Part shown: piece by piece, positions 1-9,103 of the stretch
Layout of the letters: each line of letters opens with the position of its first letter
Numbering within the stretch: position 1 is the stretch's first letter
Assembly: GCF_000384815.1 (NCBI RefSeq)
Contig: NZ_ARQF01000020.1
Location: forward strand, 124,001 to 188,000
Reading direction: 5' to 3'
DNA length: 64,000 bases
Source of the DNA: Halodesulfovibrio aestuarii DSM 17919 = ATCC 29578
GTDB lineage: Bacteria > Desulfobacterota > Desulfovibrionia > Desulfovibrionales > Desulfovibrionaceae
Notes under the pieces: generated by a model
What the model saw: only the letters and a program-made list of their open reading frames with translations
Database searches by the model: none
Told to the model about the DNA's origin: nothing
Made by a program: the position numbers and the translations under genes

Positions 1-94
1 CGTATCTCCGACGGGTGGGACTTTGCTCCTGCACCCCACAACAGGGAAACCTGTTAGCGAAGGCCGCATGTTAATAAAGTCGATTACGGCTTAA
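1..94 (+). CDS. possible 3' end of an upstream gene (partial)
   Basis: All three forward frames are open at the left edge, closing at 55-57, 72-74 and 92-94. The frame closing with TAA at 92-94 is favoured only because that stop lies about 10 bases before a strong terminator. Its last residues would read ...MLIKSITA. I cannot identify the protein from about 30 codons, and the frame choice is uncertain. Confidence 0.25.
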   Translation, partial: VSPTGGTLLLHPTTGKPVSEGRMLIKSITA

Positions 95-103
95 TCACGC
101 TTT

Positions 104-138
104 AAAAAAGGGTGGAGTTTTTAGCTCCACCCTTTTTT
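104..138. terminator. bidirectional rho-independent terminator
   Basis: An 8-bp GC-rich stem (GGGTGGAG at 110-117 with CTCCACCC at 125-132) has a 7-base loop, six A before it and six T after it. It separates the unidentified upstream gene from argJ. Confidence 0.9.
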
Positions 139-273
139 CGTTTAGAGAAAAATAATGAGGCATAATCCGCATCAAAACATAATCGACGGACTAAACTCGC
201 ACGCAAAAATCTTGGGAAGGGGTCTTAGGAGACAAAATAGAAAACAAATTACAATTGAACTTTATGCTATCCA

Positions 274-305
274 TTGACATTCTACGAACTCTCGCAAAGT
301 ATGAC
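274..305 (+). promoter_or_regulatory. candidate argJ promoter
   Basis: A perfect -35 hexamer TTGACA lies at 274-279. The best downstream match, TATGAC at 300-305, is at a long 20-base spacing, so the -10 assignment is weak. The rest of 139-355 shows no other recognisable element. Confidence 0.3.
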
Positions 306-355
306 GTTTGATTAATGAAACCACTTTTTAACCAGTAACAAAGACGAGAAATGCT

Positions 356-1534
356 GTGGATACTCCTAAGGGATACAAATACGCTGCCATTGAAGGAAAT
401 TTAAAGTATTCTGGCAGACTCGACCTCGCGCTTATCGTAAGTGAAACACCGTGCGTTGCTGCAGGTACATTTACTGCAAACAAATTTCAGGCTGCTCCTG
501 TGTTGGTTGCCAAAGAGCTTGTTGAAACTTCTTCTCGAGTTCAGGGTGTTATGATCAACGCAGGCAGCGCTAACGCATGCACCGGCGAAGAGGGAATTGC
601 AAACTGTAAACGTTCGCTGGAGCTTGTTACGTCACGCCTCGGACTTACACCGGACGCTATCCTCCCCGCTTCAACCGGTGTTATCGGCTTACAGTTTGAT
701 ATGAAAAAATGGGAAGCTGCTGCCCCGGTTCTGGCAGAAGCTGTGGGAAAACATACAGGTGATGATTTTGCGAAAGCTATCATGACCACAGACACGTTCC
801 CTAAGAAAGCCAGTCGCTCCATCACTGTTGACGGAAAAACTGTTACTATTGCCGGTATGGCGAAAGGAGCAGGTATGATCTGCCCTAATATGGCGACCAT
901 GCTGGGTACAGTTATCACCGACGCAAAGATTGATGCAGCAATGTGGAAGCGCATTGTGAAAACTGGTGTCGACAGCTCGTTCAACTGCGTTTCTGTTGAT
1001 GGCGATACTTCTACAAACGACTGTGTTCTTGCACTGGCTAACGGCGCAAGCGGGGCCAGTATTACAGAAGCCACTGAAGCAGAATTCCAGCAAGCAGTCA
1101 CCGCCATTATGCGCGAGTTATCCTACCAATTGGTACAGGACGGTGAAGGCGCCACCAAAGTAATGCAGATAATGGTTTCCGGCGCTAAAAATGACGCTGA
1201 AGCTGATCAGGTTGCCCGTACAGTGGGGCACTCCCCACTCGTTAAGACTGCCATCTATGGCAAAGACGCCAACTGGGGTCGTATTGTTGCGGCCATAGGT
1301 CGAAGCGGCGCTGAATTTGAAGCAAATGATGTGCAGCTTACTATGTGCGGTATTGAATTATTCAAAAACAGTCAGCCAACTGATGCAGACTTTGACACTC
1401 TGCTCAAACCATATTTAGAAAAACGTGATATTCTCATCGACATTGTTCTTGGAAACGGAGAAGGTAAAGCAGAATTATTTGCATCCGACCTTACGCACGA
1501 GTATATTAACATAAATGCGGATTATCGCAGTTAG
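356..1534 (+). CDS. argJ: ArgJ, bifunctional glutamate N-acetyltransferase / N-acetylglutamate synthase
   Basis: ArgJ moves the acetyl group from N-acetylornithine to glutamate and, in bifunctional forms, also acetylates glutamate from acetyl-CoA, in cytoplasmic arginine biosynthesis. The 392-residue protein has the normal family length. The autoproteolytic site is clear: GAGMICPNMATML at about residues 171-183, with Thr181 the predicted N-terminal nucleophile of the beta chain. The start is GTG at 356. The ATG at 351 is in another frame, and the N-terminus MDTPKGYKYA fits the family's usual opening. The Shine-Dalgarno sequence is weak (GACGAG about 6 bases upstream). The gene stands alone with no other arg gene beside it. 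Whether it is mono- or bifunctional cannot be decided from sequence alone. Confidence 0.95.
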   Translation: MDTPKGYKYAAIEGNLKYSGRLDLALIVSETPCVAAGTFTANKFQAAPVLVAKELVETSSRVQGVMINAGSANACTGEEGIANCKRSLELVTSRLGLTPDAILPASTGVIGLQFDMKKWEAAAPVLAEAVGKHTGDDFAKAIMTTDTFPKKASRSITVDGKTVTIAGMAKGAGMICPNMATMLGTVITDAKIDAAMWKRIVKTGVDSSFNCVSVDGDTSTNDCVLALANGASGASITEATEAEFQQAVTAIMRELSYQLVQDGEGATKVMQIMVSGAKNDAEADQVARTVGHSPLVKTAIYGKDANWGRIVAAIGRSGAEFEANDVQLTMCGIELFKNSQPTDADFDTLLKPYLEKRDILIDIVLGNGEGKAELFASDLTHEYININADYRS

Positions 1535-1598
1535 CAACGTTTTTCGCGCAACACAGTAAAAAAGGCCGCATAATTTAAAATTATTTTAAAAATTGCGC

Positions 1599-1626
1599 TT
1601 GACAGTTGCCCTTCGTTTTCTGTAAA
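1599..1626 (+). promoter_or_regulatory. candidate promoter of tRNA-Ser
   Basis: TTGACA at 1599-1604 is followed after 16 bases by TGTAAA at 1621-1626. An A/T-rich tract (1570-1592) precedes the -35 box and could act as an UP element, as is common for stable RNA genes. The predicted start is about 45 bases upstream of the mature tRNA. Confidence 0.55.
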
Positions 1627-1677
1627 CACTCTTTCGTCGCAACGGAGGAATTTCTTCGTTAAGACCACAAAAAACAC

Positions 1678-1771
1678 GGTGAGGTGTCCGAGCTGGCCGA
1701 AGGAGCTCCCCTGCTAAGGGAGTATACGCCTTAAAAGCGTATCGAGAGTTCGAATCTCTCCCTCATCGCCA
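1678..1771 (+). tRNA. tRNA-Ser (anticodon GCU)
   Basis: This is a 94-base class II tRNA with a long variable arm. The acceptor stem pairs GGTGAGG (1678-1684) with CCTCATC (1761-1767) with one G-U pair. The anticodon loop CTGCTAA places GCT at 1713-1715, reading AGC/AGU serine codons. The T-arm has TTCGAAT (1749-1755), and the terminal CCA (1769-1771) is encoded. Confidence 0.97.
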
Positions 1772-1781
1772 GTGTTTATAT

Positions 1782-1812
1782 GGGTTGTATCGCAAGATAC
1801 AACCCTTTTTTT
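1782..1812 (+). terminator. rho-independent terminator after tRNA-Ser
   Basis: A 10-bp perfect stem (GGGTTGTATC at 1782-1791 with GATACAACCC at 1796-1805) has a stable GCAA tetraloop and seven T at 1806-1812. The rest of 1813-2100 up to aspA shows nothing recognisable. Confidence 0.93.
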
Positions 1813-2116
1813 GTGCCGAGTATTCACCCAGCAGGCTACATTTGCCCTTCGATCTTTTACTATCTCCCCAATTATCTTAGCCGCATGCGGCACATGCCTA
1901 ATATACAACCTATCCAGTTAAAGATATTATGCTTTTCTAAAAAAAAGCACGGAAATACGCCTTTGGCAAAAGGCTGAAAATGAGACAGACTCAAGGCAAC
2001 GTGCCAATATCTGAACAACCCCAGATAACACTCGCGATTACGACTCTTTCATGTTTAACTGCTCTCAACGTTACCCTTTTATATTTTATCAACAGCCATC
2101 ACGTTGCGGAGTCCTT

Positions 2117-3505
2117 ATGAATGAGCAATATCGCATTGAGCACGACTCTCTTGGCGAGTTCCAAGTTCCAAAAGATGCGTACTACGGGGTACATACAGCC
2201 CGTGCGGTACAAAACTTCACCATCACCGGCATCCCCTTGCATCACTTTCCGGAGTTGGTAGTATCATTGGCGCGCGTTAAAAAAGCCTGCGCCCTGACAA
2301 ACTTTGAAAGCAAACTCCTCACAGATATTCAGGCAAATGCCATTATTGAAGCATGTGACGATATCATAGAAGGAGAGTTTCACGATCAATTTGTGGTCGA
2401 TATGATGCAGGGAGGCGCGGGCACATCTACAAACATGAACACCAACGAGGTTATTGCAAACCTTGCACTGGAAAAAATGGGGTTTGCAAAAGGTGACTAT
2501 ACACATCTGCACCCAAATGATCATGTTAACTGCTCGCAATCCACAAATGATGTTTATCCAACAAGTGCACGCATTGCTGTTTTGAGCAAATGCAAAGAGC
2601 TTACAGATCAACAACTGGAGCTAAGCGCAGCCTTCAAAGAACGGGCTGAAAAATTCAGTACAATCCTCAAAGTAGGCAGAACACAGTTACAAGACGCTGT
2701 ACCTATCACATTAGGATCAGAATTCGCAGCCTATGCAGTAACCATTGAAGAGGATGTGGAACGTGTGGAGCAACTTTCCCAGTTGCTCAAAGAAATCAAC
2801 CTTGGTGGCACTGCCATCGGTACCTGCATCAACACACCTCCGCACTTTTCGTACAAAGCAGTCCGGCACTTGAGTGAACTTGTGGGATACGAGCTTATCC
2901 CCGCAGCTAACCTTATCGAAGCGTCTTCAGACATGGGGGCATTCGTCACATTCTCAGGAACCCTTCGCCGTATTAGTGTCAAACTGTCCAAAATATGTAA
3001 TGATCTTAGGTTACTCAGCAGCGGCCCATGCGCAGGCTTCGGAGAAATTTCACTGCCTCCGGTGCAGGCTGGCTCTTCCATTATGCCGGGTAAAGTAAAT
3101 CCGGTTATACCAGAAGTCGTTAATCAGGTTGCATTTCAAGTTATCGGGCACGATGTTACTGTCACTATGGCTGCTGAAGCAGGACAACTTCAACTCAATG
3201 TCATGGAACCAGTTATCATCTTAAACGTACTTCAGTCCGTTCATATGCTAGTGAATGCAATGCGTGCCCTTGCTACAAAGTGCGTTAACGGCATAACAGC
3301 CAATGAAGAGCGCTGTACCGAACTTTTACATCACAGCTCTGTTATGGCGACTGCACTCGTGCCCATTATCGGTTACGAAAAGGCTGCGGACATAGCCAAA
3401 CTTTCCCTTAAAGAGCGTATTCCAGTTGCAAAAGCCGCAGCTCAACTTGGCATAATGACAGAAGAAGATGTCTATGAGACATTCAACACATGCCATTTGG
3501 CTTAA
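2117..3505 (+). CDS. aspA: aspartate ammonia-lyase
   Basis: This enzyme reversibly deaminates L-aspartate to fumarate and ammonia in the cytoplasm. In a sulfate reducer it can feed fumarate metabolism. The 462-residue protein belongs to the fumarase/aspartase superfamily: it has the signature loop GSSIMPGKVNP and the GRTQLQDAVP segment. AspA is preferred over class II fumarase because the N-terminus (RIEHDSLGEFQVPKDAYYG) and the LHHSSVMATAL segment near the end match aspartases. The open frame extends upstream to 2051. ATG 2117 is chosen because GCGGA precedes it at a proper distance and the conserved N-terminus begins there. It is a single-gene unit closed by a strong terminator. Confidence 0.93.
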   Translation: MNEQYRIEHDSLGEFQVPKDAYYGVHTARAVQNFTITGIPLHHFPELVVSLARVKKACALTNFESKLLTDIQANAIIEACDDIIEGEFHDQFVVDMMQGGAGTSTNMNTNEVIANLALEKMGFAKGDYTHLHPNDHVNCSQSTNDVYPTSARIAVLSKCKELTDQQLELSAAFKERAEKFSTILKVGRTQLQDAVPITLGSEFAAYAVTIEEDVERVEQLSQLLKEINLGGTAIGTCINTPPHFSYKAVRHLSELVGYELIPAANLIEASSDMGAFVTFSGTLRRISVKLSKICNDLRLLSSGPCAGFGEISLPPVQAGSSIMPGKVNPVIPEVVNQVAFQVIGHDVTVTMAAEAGQLQLNVMEPVIILNVLQSVHMLVNAMRALATKCVNGITANEERCTELLHHSSVMATALVPIIGYEKAADIAKLSLKERIPVAKAAAQLGIMTEEDVYETFNTCHLA

Positions 3506-3538
3506 CCACCTTCCTCTTTAATAACTGCTTATAAAAAA

Positions 3539-3576
3539 ACACCCCTGACAGAGTAACTCTGTCAGGGGTGTTTTTT
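3539..3576. terminator. bidirectional terminator between aspA and the RND operon
   Basis: A perfect 15-bp stem (3539-3553 with 3557-3571) has a 3-base loop, a T-run to 3576 and an A-run on the left side. It serves the convergent aspA and RND transcripts. Confidence 0.95.
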
Positions 3577-3598
3577 ATATCAGGATAATAGGTAGCGG

Positions 3599-6500
3599 CT
3601 AAGCGGCATCACCCGGTGCAGTAACTGCACCCTTGCGTTTTTCACTTTCTTCTATGGATTCTTTCAGAACTTCATCAGCATCGTCCTGTTTATGTGCTTC
3701 TTTATTGGTCAATTTTCCCCAGCGCGCTTTTGCACCATCTTTAAGGGAACAAAGCACAGGCACAACAAGCAGAGTAAGCATTGTTGCGACAAACAGACCA
3801 AAGATAACTGCAACAGCCATTGGACTCCACCATTCTGTAGAATCCGACTTCGTAATAAACGTGAACGTAAAGAAGTCAAAGCTCACGCCCACTGCCATCG
3901 GCAGGAGGCCGAGAATGGTTGTAATAGCAGTAAGTAACACTGGGCGGAAACGTGTAAGACCTGCCTTAACAAGTGCCTCACGAGTATTCATCCCTCTGAC
4001 ACGCAACTGTTCAAAATAGTCAATAAGTACAATTGCATTGTTAACAACAACTCCTGCCAGTGAAATTACTCCCACCCCTGTCATAACGACACCAAACGGC
4101 ATTCCACAAATAAGAAGCCCTCCGAACACGCCGATAAGGGACAATAGAACTGATGTAAGAATAATAAACGGTGTAGCCATTGAGTTAAACTGCGCCACAA
4201 GCACAAGGAAAATCAGGAAGATAGTTGCCACAAATGCTTCGGTAAGAAACTCCTGCGCTTTACGCTGCTCTTCCTGCTCACCGGTAAAGGTGTATGAGTA
4301 CCCACGAGGCCAGCTCATTTCTTTGAGACGTACGTTGAGTTCTCGAATCACATCGTTTGCAAGACGGCCTTCCACGTTTGCAGCAACTGTTACAACGCGC
4401 TTCTGATCTTTATGGTTGATAGCACCAAGACCGGAGGCAAGTTTAACAGATGCCACAGAGGTAAGCGGAATAGGCTCACCAGCAGAACCGGAGACCGTAA
4501 TTCTACGCAACGCTTTGATAGACTGACGTTCACTTTCAGGAAGCTTGGTCAAAATATCGTACTCATCTTTTCCTTCACGGAACACGCCGACTTTGACACC
4601 GTTAATTGCTGCTTTGATAGTATATGCAATTTTGTACGTATCAAGTCCGAGTAGTGCAGCACGCTCTTTATCAACACGAATTTGCACTTCCGGCTTGCCG
4701 GAAACAAAGTCGTCCTTAACGTCAACAGGGCCCGGTATATCACGCATTATCCCACGAATCTTTTCTACAAGCACACCGAGTTCTCGCATATCCTTGCCAT
4801 ACACTTCAAGGTTGATTGCAGAACCGGTAGGAGGGCCGCCTTTTTCTTCTTCAACTCGTACTTCAGCACCAGTGATCATAGAAGTGAGACGGGCACGTAC
4901 TTTATTAATGATATCAGAAGAAAGAATGCTACGCTCTGCAATCGGCTTAAAGTCCAAGGTTACAGCACCAAGGTGCGTACCGGTACCACCACCGCCGAAT
5001 GCTCCTCCAGAACCGGAACCGGTATTGGCAATAACAAAACGGACATCGTCATACTCAGCCCCTACACGTTCAACTACACGCATAAAACGGTCTGTAGCAT
5101 CCAGATTTGTTCCAACAGGAGCCTTAATGTTCACGTTTGCACGTGCAGGCTCTGTTTTTGGAAAGAACTCAACCCCTTTCCCGTAGGCTCCAAAAGAAAA
5201 AATAGATGCAAAAAACATCACCAAAGAGATTGCAAGCACGATGAAGCGATGATCCAGCGACCAGTTCAGCATCTTCAAATAAATGCGCCGTCCACCAGTT
5301 ATCCTTTCTTCGCCGTCCTCCCCAAAGTCAGGGGCAGACACAGTCTGGAACCGTGCTGAAAATACGGGGTTGATAACCAACGCTACAAAAAGAGATCCGA
5401 AAAGCGCAAGAATAACTGTACGTGGGAGATAGGACATAAATTCGCCCATGATACCCGGCCAGAAAATCATTGGAAAGAACGCGCCAACGGTTGTCAACGT
5501 GGAGGTAATAACAGGCCATGCAACCTCATTTGTACCGTCCAGTGCTGCCTTGTATCTGCTCTTTCCTTCCTGCATATGTCTGTAGATATTTTCAACAATA
5601 ACAATGCCGTTATCCACCAGCATCCCGAGTGCAAGAATAAGCGAAAACAGCACAACCATGTTGAGCGTAATATCCAGCATACGCAGCAACACAAAGGTGA
5701 TCAGCATGGAAAGCGGGATTGCAATAGAAACAAAAAATGCAGAGCAACCACCGATGAAGAAGAATACAATCGCAAGAACCAGTACCAACCCCGTAAGAAT
5801 ATTATTCTCAAGATCAGATACCATACTGCGTACGTCATCAGCTCTATCGCCGACAACATCAAGGCACAGCGTTGGCGGAAGGAACGTCTTTGCCTCTTCC
5901 AGTGCAACAGTAACGCCCTTGTTCACTTTAATAATATTCTCGCCACTGCGCTTAATAATTTGAAGAGTGACTGCATTCTGACCATTCATTCGGCTCCGCG
6001 TTACCGGATCTTTATAATGGTCTTTAATCGTTGCGATATCGCGAAGATATACGGGTTTCCCATCACGAACGAATGCGACAATATTATTGATCTCTGAAGG
6101 TGACTGAAAATCTTCCGGAACACGAACCTGATAGCGGGCATCGCCAATATTCATGGAGCCGCCCGGCATGTTAACGTTTCCCTTTTGAACTGAGTCAACC
6201 AGCGCACTAAACGGAACATTATACGCCCCGATGCGGTCAAGGTCGAACTCAACATGAATCTCACGCTCAAGACCACCAATAAGACGCGCGTCAAGAACGC
6301 CTGGAACTGATTCAAGTTTATCTTCTAAGTCTTCAGCAAAGACTTTCAGACGTTTCAGACTGAATGGGCCGGACAACACCACTTGCATTGTCGGCATATC
6401 AGAGAAATTTGCCTCTGAAACAAGCGGGTCATCTTCCAAATCACTCGGCAGGTCACCTTTTGCCTGATCTACCTTATCACGAACCTTTTGCAATGCATCA

Positions 6501-6805
6501 TCAATAATTACACTTGGTAAAAACTTAATTGCAATTGAAGATTCACCATCCAATGAAGTAGATCTAAGCTCCTCAACATCAGCAAGTCCTTTGAGTTTTC
6601 GCTCAAGAGGAATGGTAACCAGCTTTTCAATATCTTCAGGGGCAACACCCTCATATGCTGTATTTACAAAAACATACGGGATAGTAATGTCCGGCTCAGC
6701 TTCACGCGGGAGCGCAAAGTAGCTGCTTAGCCCGGCTAAAATTATGAGCCACAGTAATACAAATACTACAGACTGCCTCTTCAGCGCTACTTCGTTAAGT
6801 ATCAT
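3599..6805 (-). CDS. RND-family efflux permease (AcrB/HAE1-like)
   Basis: This is an inner-membrane proton-driven exporter subunit of 1068 residues, normal for AcrB-like pumps. Two tandem halves each carry an N-terminal membrane helix, a large periplasmic porter domain and a bundle of helices. The first-half motif reads LGMLVDNGIVIVENI and the tenth-helix region reads AGVVVNNAIVLIDY. The aspartate pair and lysine known from AcrB (D407/D408/K940) are therefore D-N and N here, a variant seen in many RND permeases. The gene overlaps the adaptor's stop by 4 bases (ATGA), so the two are translationally coupled. No outer-membrane TolC-like gene follows, and one would have to come from elsewhere. 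Substrate cannot be deduced. Confidence 0.93.
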   Translation of the reverse strand: MILNEVALKRQSVVFVLLWLIILAGLSSYFALPREAEPDITIPYVFVNTAYEGVAPEDIEKLVTIPLERKLKGLADVEELRSTSLDGESSIAIKFLPSVIIDDALQKVRDKVDQAKGDLPSDLEDDPLVSEANFSDMPTMQVVLSGPFSLKRLKVFAEDLEDKLESVPGVLDARLIGGLEREIHVEFDLDRIGAYNVPFSALVDSVQKGNVNMPGGSMNIGDARYQVRVPEDFQSPSEINNIVAFVRDGKPVYLRDIATIKDHYKDPVTRSRMNGQNAVTLQIIKRSGENIIKVNKGVTVALEEAKTFLPPTLCLDVVGDRADDVRSMVSDLENNILTGLVLVLAIVFFFIGGCSAFFVSIAIPLSMLITFVLLRMLDITLNMVVLFSLILALGMLVDNGIVIVENIYRHMQEGKSRYKAALDGTNEVAWPVITSTLTTVGAFFPMIFWPGIMGEFMSYLPRTVILALFGSLFVALVINPVFSARFQTVSAPDFGEDGEERITGGRRIYLKMLNWSLDHRFIVLAISLVMFFASIFSFGAYGKGVEFFPKTEPARANVNIKAPVGTNLDATDRFMRVVERVGAEYDDVRFVIANTGSGSGGAFGGGGTGTHLGAVTLDFKPIAERSILSSDIINKVRARLTSMITGAEVRVEEEKGGPPTGSAINLEVYGKDMRELGVLVEKIRGIMRDIPGPVDVKDDFVSGKPEVQIRVDKERAALLGLDTYKIAYTIKAAINGVKVGVFREGKDEYDILTKLPESERQSIKALRRITVSGSAGEPIPLTSVASVKLASGLGAINHKDQKRVVTVAANVEGRLANDVIRELNVRLKEMSWPRGYSYTFTGEQEEQRKAQEFLTEAFVATIFLIFLVLVAQFNSMATPFIILTSVLLSLIGVFGGLLICGMPFGVVMTGVGVISLAGVVVNNAIVLIDYFEQLRVRGMNTREALVKAGLTRFRPVLLTAITTILGLLPMAVGVSFDFFTFTFITKSDSTEWWSPMAVAVIFGLFVATMLTLLVVPVLCSLKDGAKARWGKLTNKEAHKQDDADEVLKESIEESEKRKGAVTAPGDAA

Positions 6806-7860
6806 CGAACATCCACCTTCACGCCGTCTTCAACTTCCCGCTGTCCTGCTACAATTAGGTTTTCACCTACATTCAGGCCGGCAAGAATTTGCACTCTGTC
6901 GCCATCAATAACCCCAAGAGTTACAGTGCGGGCTTCAGCTACGCCATCTTTTTCAATGAAGGCAATACGTTCTCCACCCTTGTCGATAACAGAGAAGAGA
7001 GGGACGGAAACAATATCACGAAGAGAGCGACGTACAAAACTTGCACGGGCAATCATACCAGGACGAATTCTGCCATCTGTATTCTTAACAATGATCCGGA
7101 CAGGAAAGGTGCGCGTTGCAGAGTCTGCTTTCCACGCAACAAAATCCACCACTCCGCTCCATTTTTCATTCGGATAGGCATCAAACATGACAGGTGCAGT
7201 TTGCCCTTTTGAGAGGTACCGAATATCCATTTCCGGAACATTAACTGTAATTTTAATCTGATCAACATTTACTATGGTGGCGATAGAATTACCCTGAGAT
7301 ACATATTCGCCCGGATCAACGTTTACTTTGTTTACAACACCAGAAACAGGAGACACGACAATGCCATGCTCAAACTGAACTTCCGCTTCGCGCAACTTTG
7401 TTTTTGCTACAGTAAATTCGGTTTCTGCCTGTTCCAGTTCTTCCCGAGAAAGCACATTGCCTTCATAAAGCTTTCTACGGCGCTTAAGCTGATGCTTCTT
7501 CATCGTGAGGTTGGCTTCAGCACGATCCTTTGCAGCCTGAAGCGCTTCAAGGTTAATGCGAACAACTTGTTCGTTGGCTTTAACAGAATCACCTTCTGTC
7601 ACACCAACCCATTCAATAAGGCCTTCCTGCTCAGCAGCTAACGAAACATCGAACATTGCTTCCGTTTCACCTGGCAACATAATTGTATCGGTAATTGCAG
7701 CAGGTTTAAGAGTCTCAACTTTTACCTTTACAACATACTCTTTTGCAGCTGGGACATTCTCTGCCTTCTCGCTTGCTACGCCGTTGCTACACGCCGTCAG
7801 CCCTACGGCTATACTGACAACAATCAACGCCGCACAAATTTGGAAAATCAATCTCTGCAT
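6802..7860 (-). CDS. RND efflux periplasmic adaptor lipoprotein (HlyD/AcrA family)
   Basis: This is the membrane-fusion protein that links the RND permease to an outer-membrane channel. The start is placed at 7860: a GGAG Shine-Dalgarno lies 7 bases upstream, and the protein then opens with a lipoprotein signal peptide whose lipobox is LTAC. The frame is open further upstream, but that would bury the signal peptide. The 352-residue product has the alpha-hairpin (KDRAEANLTMKKHQLKRRRK to about VAKTKLREAEVQ), a lipoyl/barrel-sandwich segment (GIVVSPVSGVVNKVNVDPGE) and a beta-barrel. The first 74 bases overlap the end of the TetR gene in another frame. It is coupled by a 4-base overlap to the permease gene. 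Confidence 0.9.
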   Translation of the reverse strand: MQRLIFQICAALIVVSIAVGLTACSNGVASEKAENVPAAKEYVVKVKVETLKPAAITDTIMLPGETEAMFDVSLAAEQEGLIEWVGVTEGDSVKANEQVVRINLEALQAAKDRAEANLTMKKHQLKRRRKLYEGNVLSREELEQAETEFTVAKTKLREAEVQFEHGIVVSPVSGVVNKVNVDPGEYVSQGNSIATIVNVDQIKITVNVPEMDIRYLSKGQTAPVMFDAYPNEKWSGVVDFVAWKADSATRTFPVRIIVKNTDGRIRPGMIARASFVRRSLRDIVSVPLFSVIDKGGERIAFIEKDGVAEARTVTLGVIDGDRVQILAGLNVGENLIVAGQREVEDGVKVDVR

Positions 7861-8593
7861 CCATCCACTCCGAATAATTCTTAATGCCTCCGATGGAGAA
7901 GGCTGTAATATGTTGTGCAATACCGAAGACATCTTCGTCAGAAAAAAACTTCTGATCACGAGCTAACAATAAATCATCAATGTGCATTGCGTAGAAAAAT
8001 AGTTGTGAAAAATAGCCGCTTGTCAGCGAATTTAACGTCTTGTCCTCCCACACATTACCAGTCATACCATCGACAATAGGGATAACCATCCCTCTAAGCT
8101 CAAGCCAATCCTTTTCTGTTACATGTAAAAATTCTTCAAAATCGTTAATGAAAGCATCAAGCAAGAGTTTGTTTAAGTTCCAGTACTCATCACCATGCGA
8201 AATCAACATTCCACTTAGACAACCTAGCGAAAAACCAAACAATCTCTCTTCCGGCGCTGCAAATTCTGGCACCCCTCCATGTAAGGGGTAAATTTTACGA
8301 GTGTCATATAAAAACTCCTCCAAAACAGCAGCCAACAATCTATTTTTATTACCAAAATGATAATTAACAGCTGAGACATTAGCATTTGCCGCAGTGCAAA
8401 TTTCACGCACTGTTGCATCATGTCCTTTCTGAGAAAAAACAGTACGCGCTGTATTAAAAATACGACTACGGGTATCTGACGCACTCTGCGCTTGATCACG
8501 GTGTTCTTTCCAAGCTTGTAATGCCTGCTCCCGCGACTGATAATAATTACGCGCAATTTCTTTAAACCGCGCCGAAATTATATTTTTATTCAT
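7787..8593 (-). CDS. TetR-family repressor of the RND operon
   Basis: The 268-residue protein has a TetR helix-turn-helix at about residues 40-90 (TRSRIFNTARTVFSQKGHDATVREI, then ANVSAVNYHFGNKNRLL). It is preceded by an unusual basic and polar N-terminal extension of about 40 residues. The C-terminal half is the divergent ligand-binding and dimer domain. The gene is first in the operon with the RND adaptor and permease, and its last 74 bases overlap the adaptor. A perfect inverted repeat lies inside its own promoter (8662-8678), which fits autorepression released by a pump substrate. The inducer is unknown. Confidence 0.88.
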   Translation of the reverse strand: MNKNIISARFKEIARNYYQSREQALQAWKEHRDQAQSASDTRSRIFNTARTVFSQKGHDATVREICTAANANVSAVNYHFGNKNRLLAAVLEEFLYDTRKIYPLHGGVPEFAAPEERLFGFSLGCLSGMLISHGDEYWNLNKLLLDAFINDFEEFLHVTEKDWLELRGMVIPIVDGMTGNVWEDKTLNSLTSGYFSQLFFYAMHIDDLLLARDQKFFSDEDVFGIAQHITAFSIGGIKNYSEWMDAEIDFPNLCGVDCCQYSRRADGV

Positions 8594-8657
8594 TCAAACC
8601 TCACCTCAAACAAATCCAACCAATATTCAAAGTTATATTTTAAGAATGTTTAAAGTT

Positions 8658-8686
8658 GTATTTCAAACACCGTTTGAATTTGTCAA
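8658..8686 (-). promoter_or_regulatory. promoter with overlapping palindromic operator for the TetR-RND operon
   Basis: Reading leftwards on the minus strand, a perfect -35 box TTGACA (complement of 8681-8686) is followed by the palindrome TTCAAAC-ACC-GTTTGAA (8662-8678) in the spacer region. The -10 box is not sharp. Beside it, AAAGTTATATTT (8629-8640) and AAAGTTGTATTT (8652-8663) repeat 23 bases apart. A palindrome between -35 and -10 is the usual TetR arrangement. Confidence 0.6.
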
Positions 8687-9090
8687 GAAAATTCTAATCT
8701 CCAATACAATATATACATTCTGATATAAAATTAAATAGTTACACTTTGACACAAAATTTTACTCACAATATAGCCACACTTTTGCTAAACAACATTATTT
8801 AACAAGCCTAAACAATAAGTTACAGCAACAAGAATTCCACACACAAACTGACAACAAATTAACGTCCTTGTTAATCCAACCGATATAATACTTATAATAG
8901 AACACGACACATACTTTTCAAACCAGCATTCACGTAATGAATATATATAAATTGATAATCAAAAATTCTTTTGCTGGATAAATTTTAAAAGTAGAGAGAA
9001 TATAAAATATATGCGAACTGAAACGACTATTTATTAAGTGTTACGTCATTATTAAGCAAATGATGTATCTAAAAGATTAATTATAACTAT
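8687..9090. other. AT-rich intergenic region
   Basis: About 400 bases of very AT-rich DNA separate the divergent TetR and chemoreceptor genes. No gene, stable RNA or clear terminator is visible. The chemoreceptor's ribosome site (GGGGACG, 9092-9098) follows. Confidence 0.6.
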
Positions 9091-9103
9091 TGGGGACGAA
9101 AAA

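Noticed and set aside
1678-1812. Possible integration site of a mobile island at tRNA-Ser
   Set aside because: No integrase, no repeat of the tRNA 3' end and no change of gene character are visible within the window; the tRNA has its own terminator.
3599-6805. Loss of the RND proton-relay residues as evidence for an inactive pump
   Set aside because: Asp-Asn and Asn variants at the AcrB D407/D408 and K940 positions occur in many intact RND permeases, so inactivity cannot be claimed.
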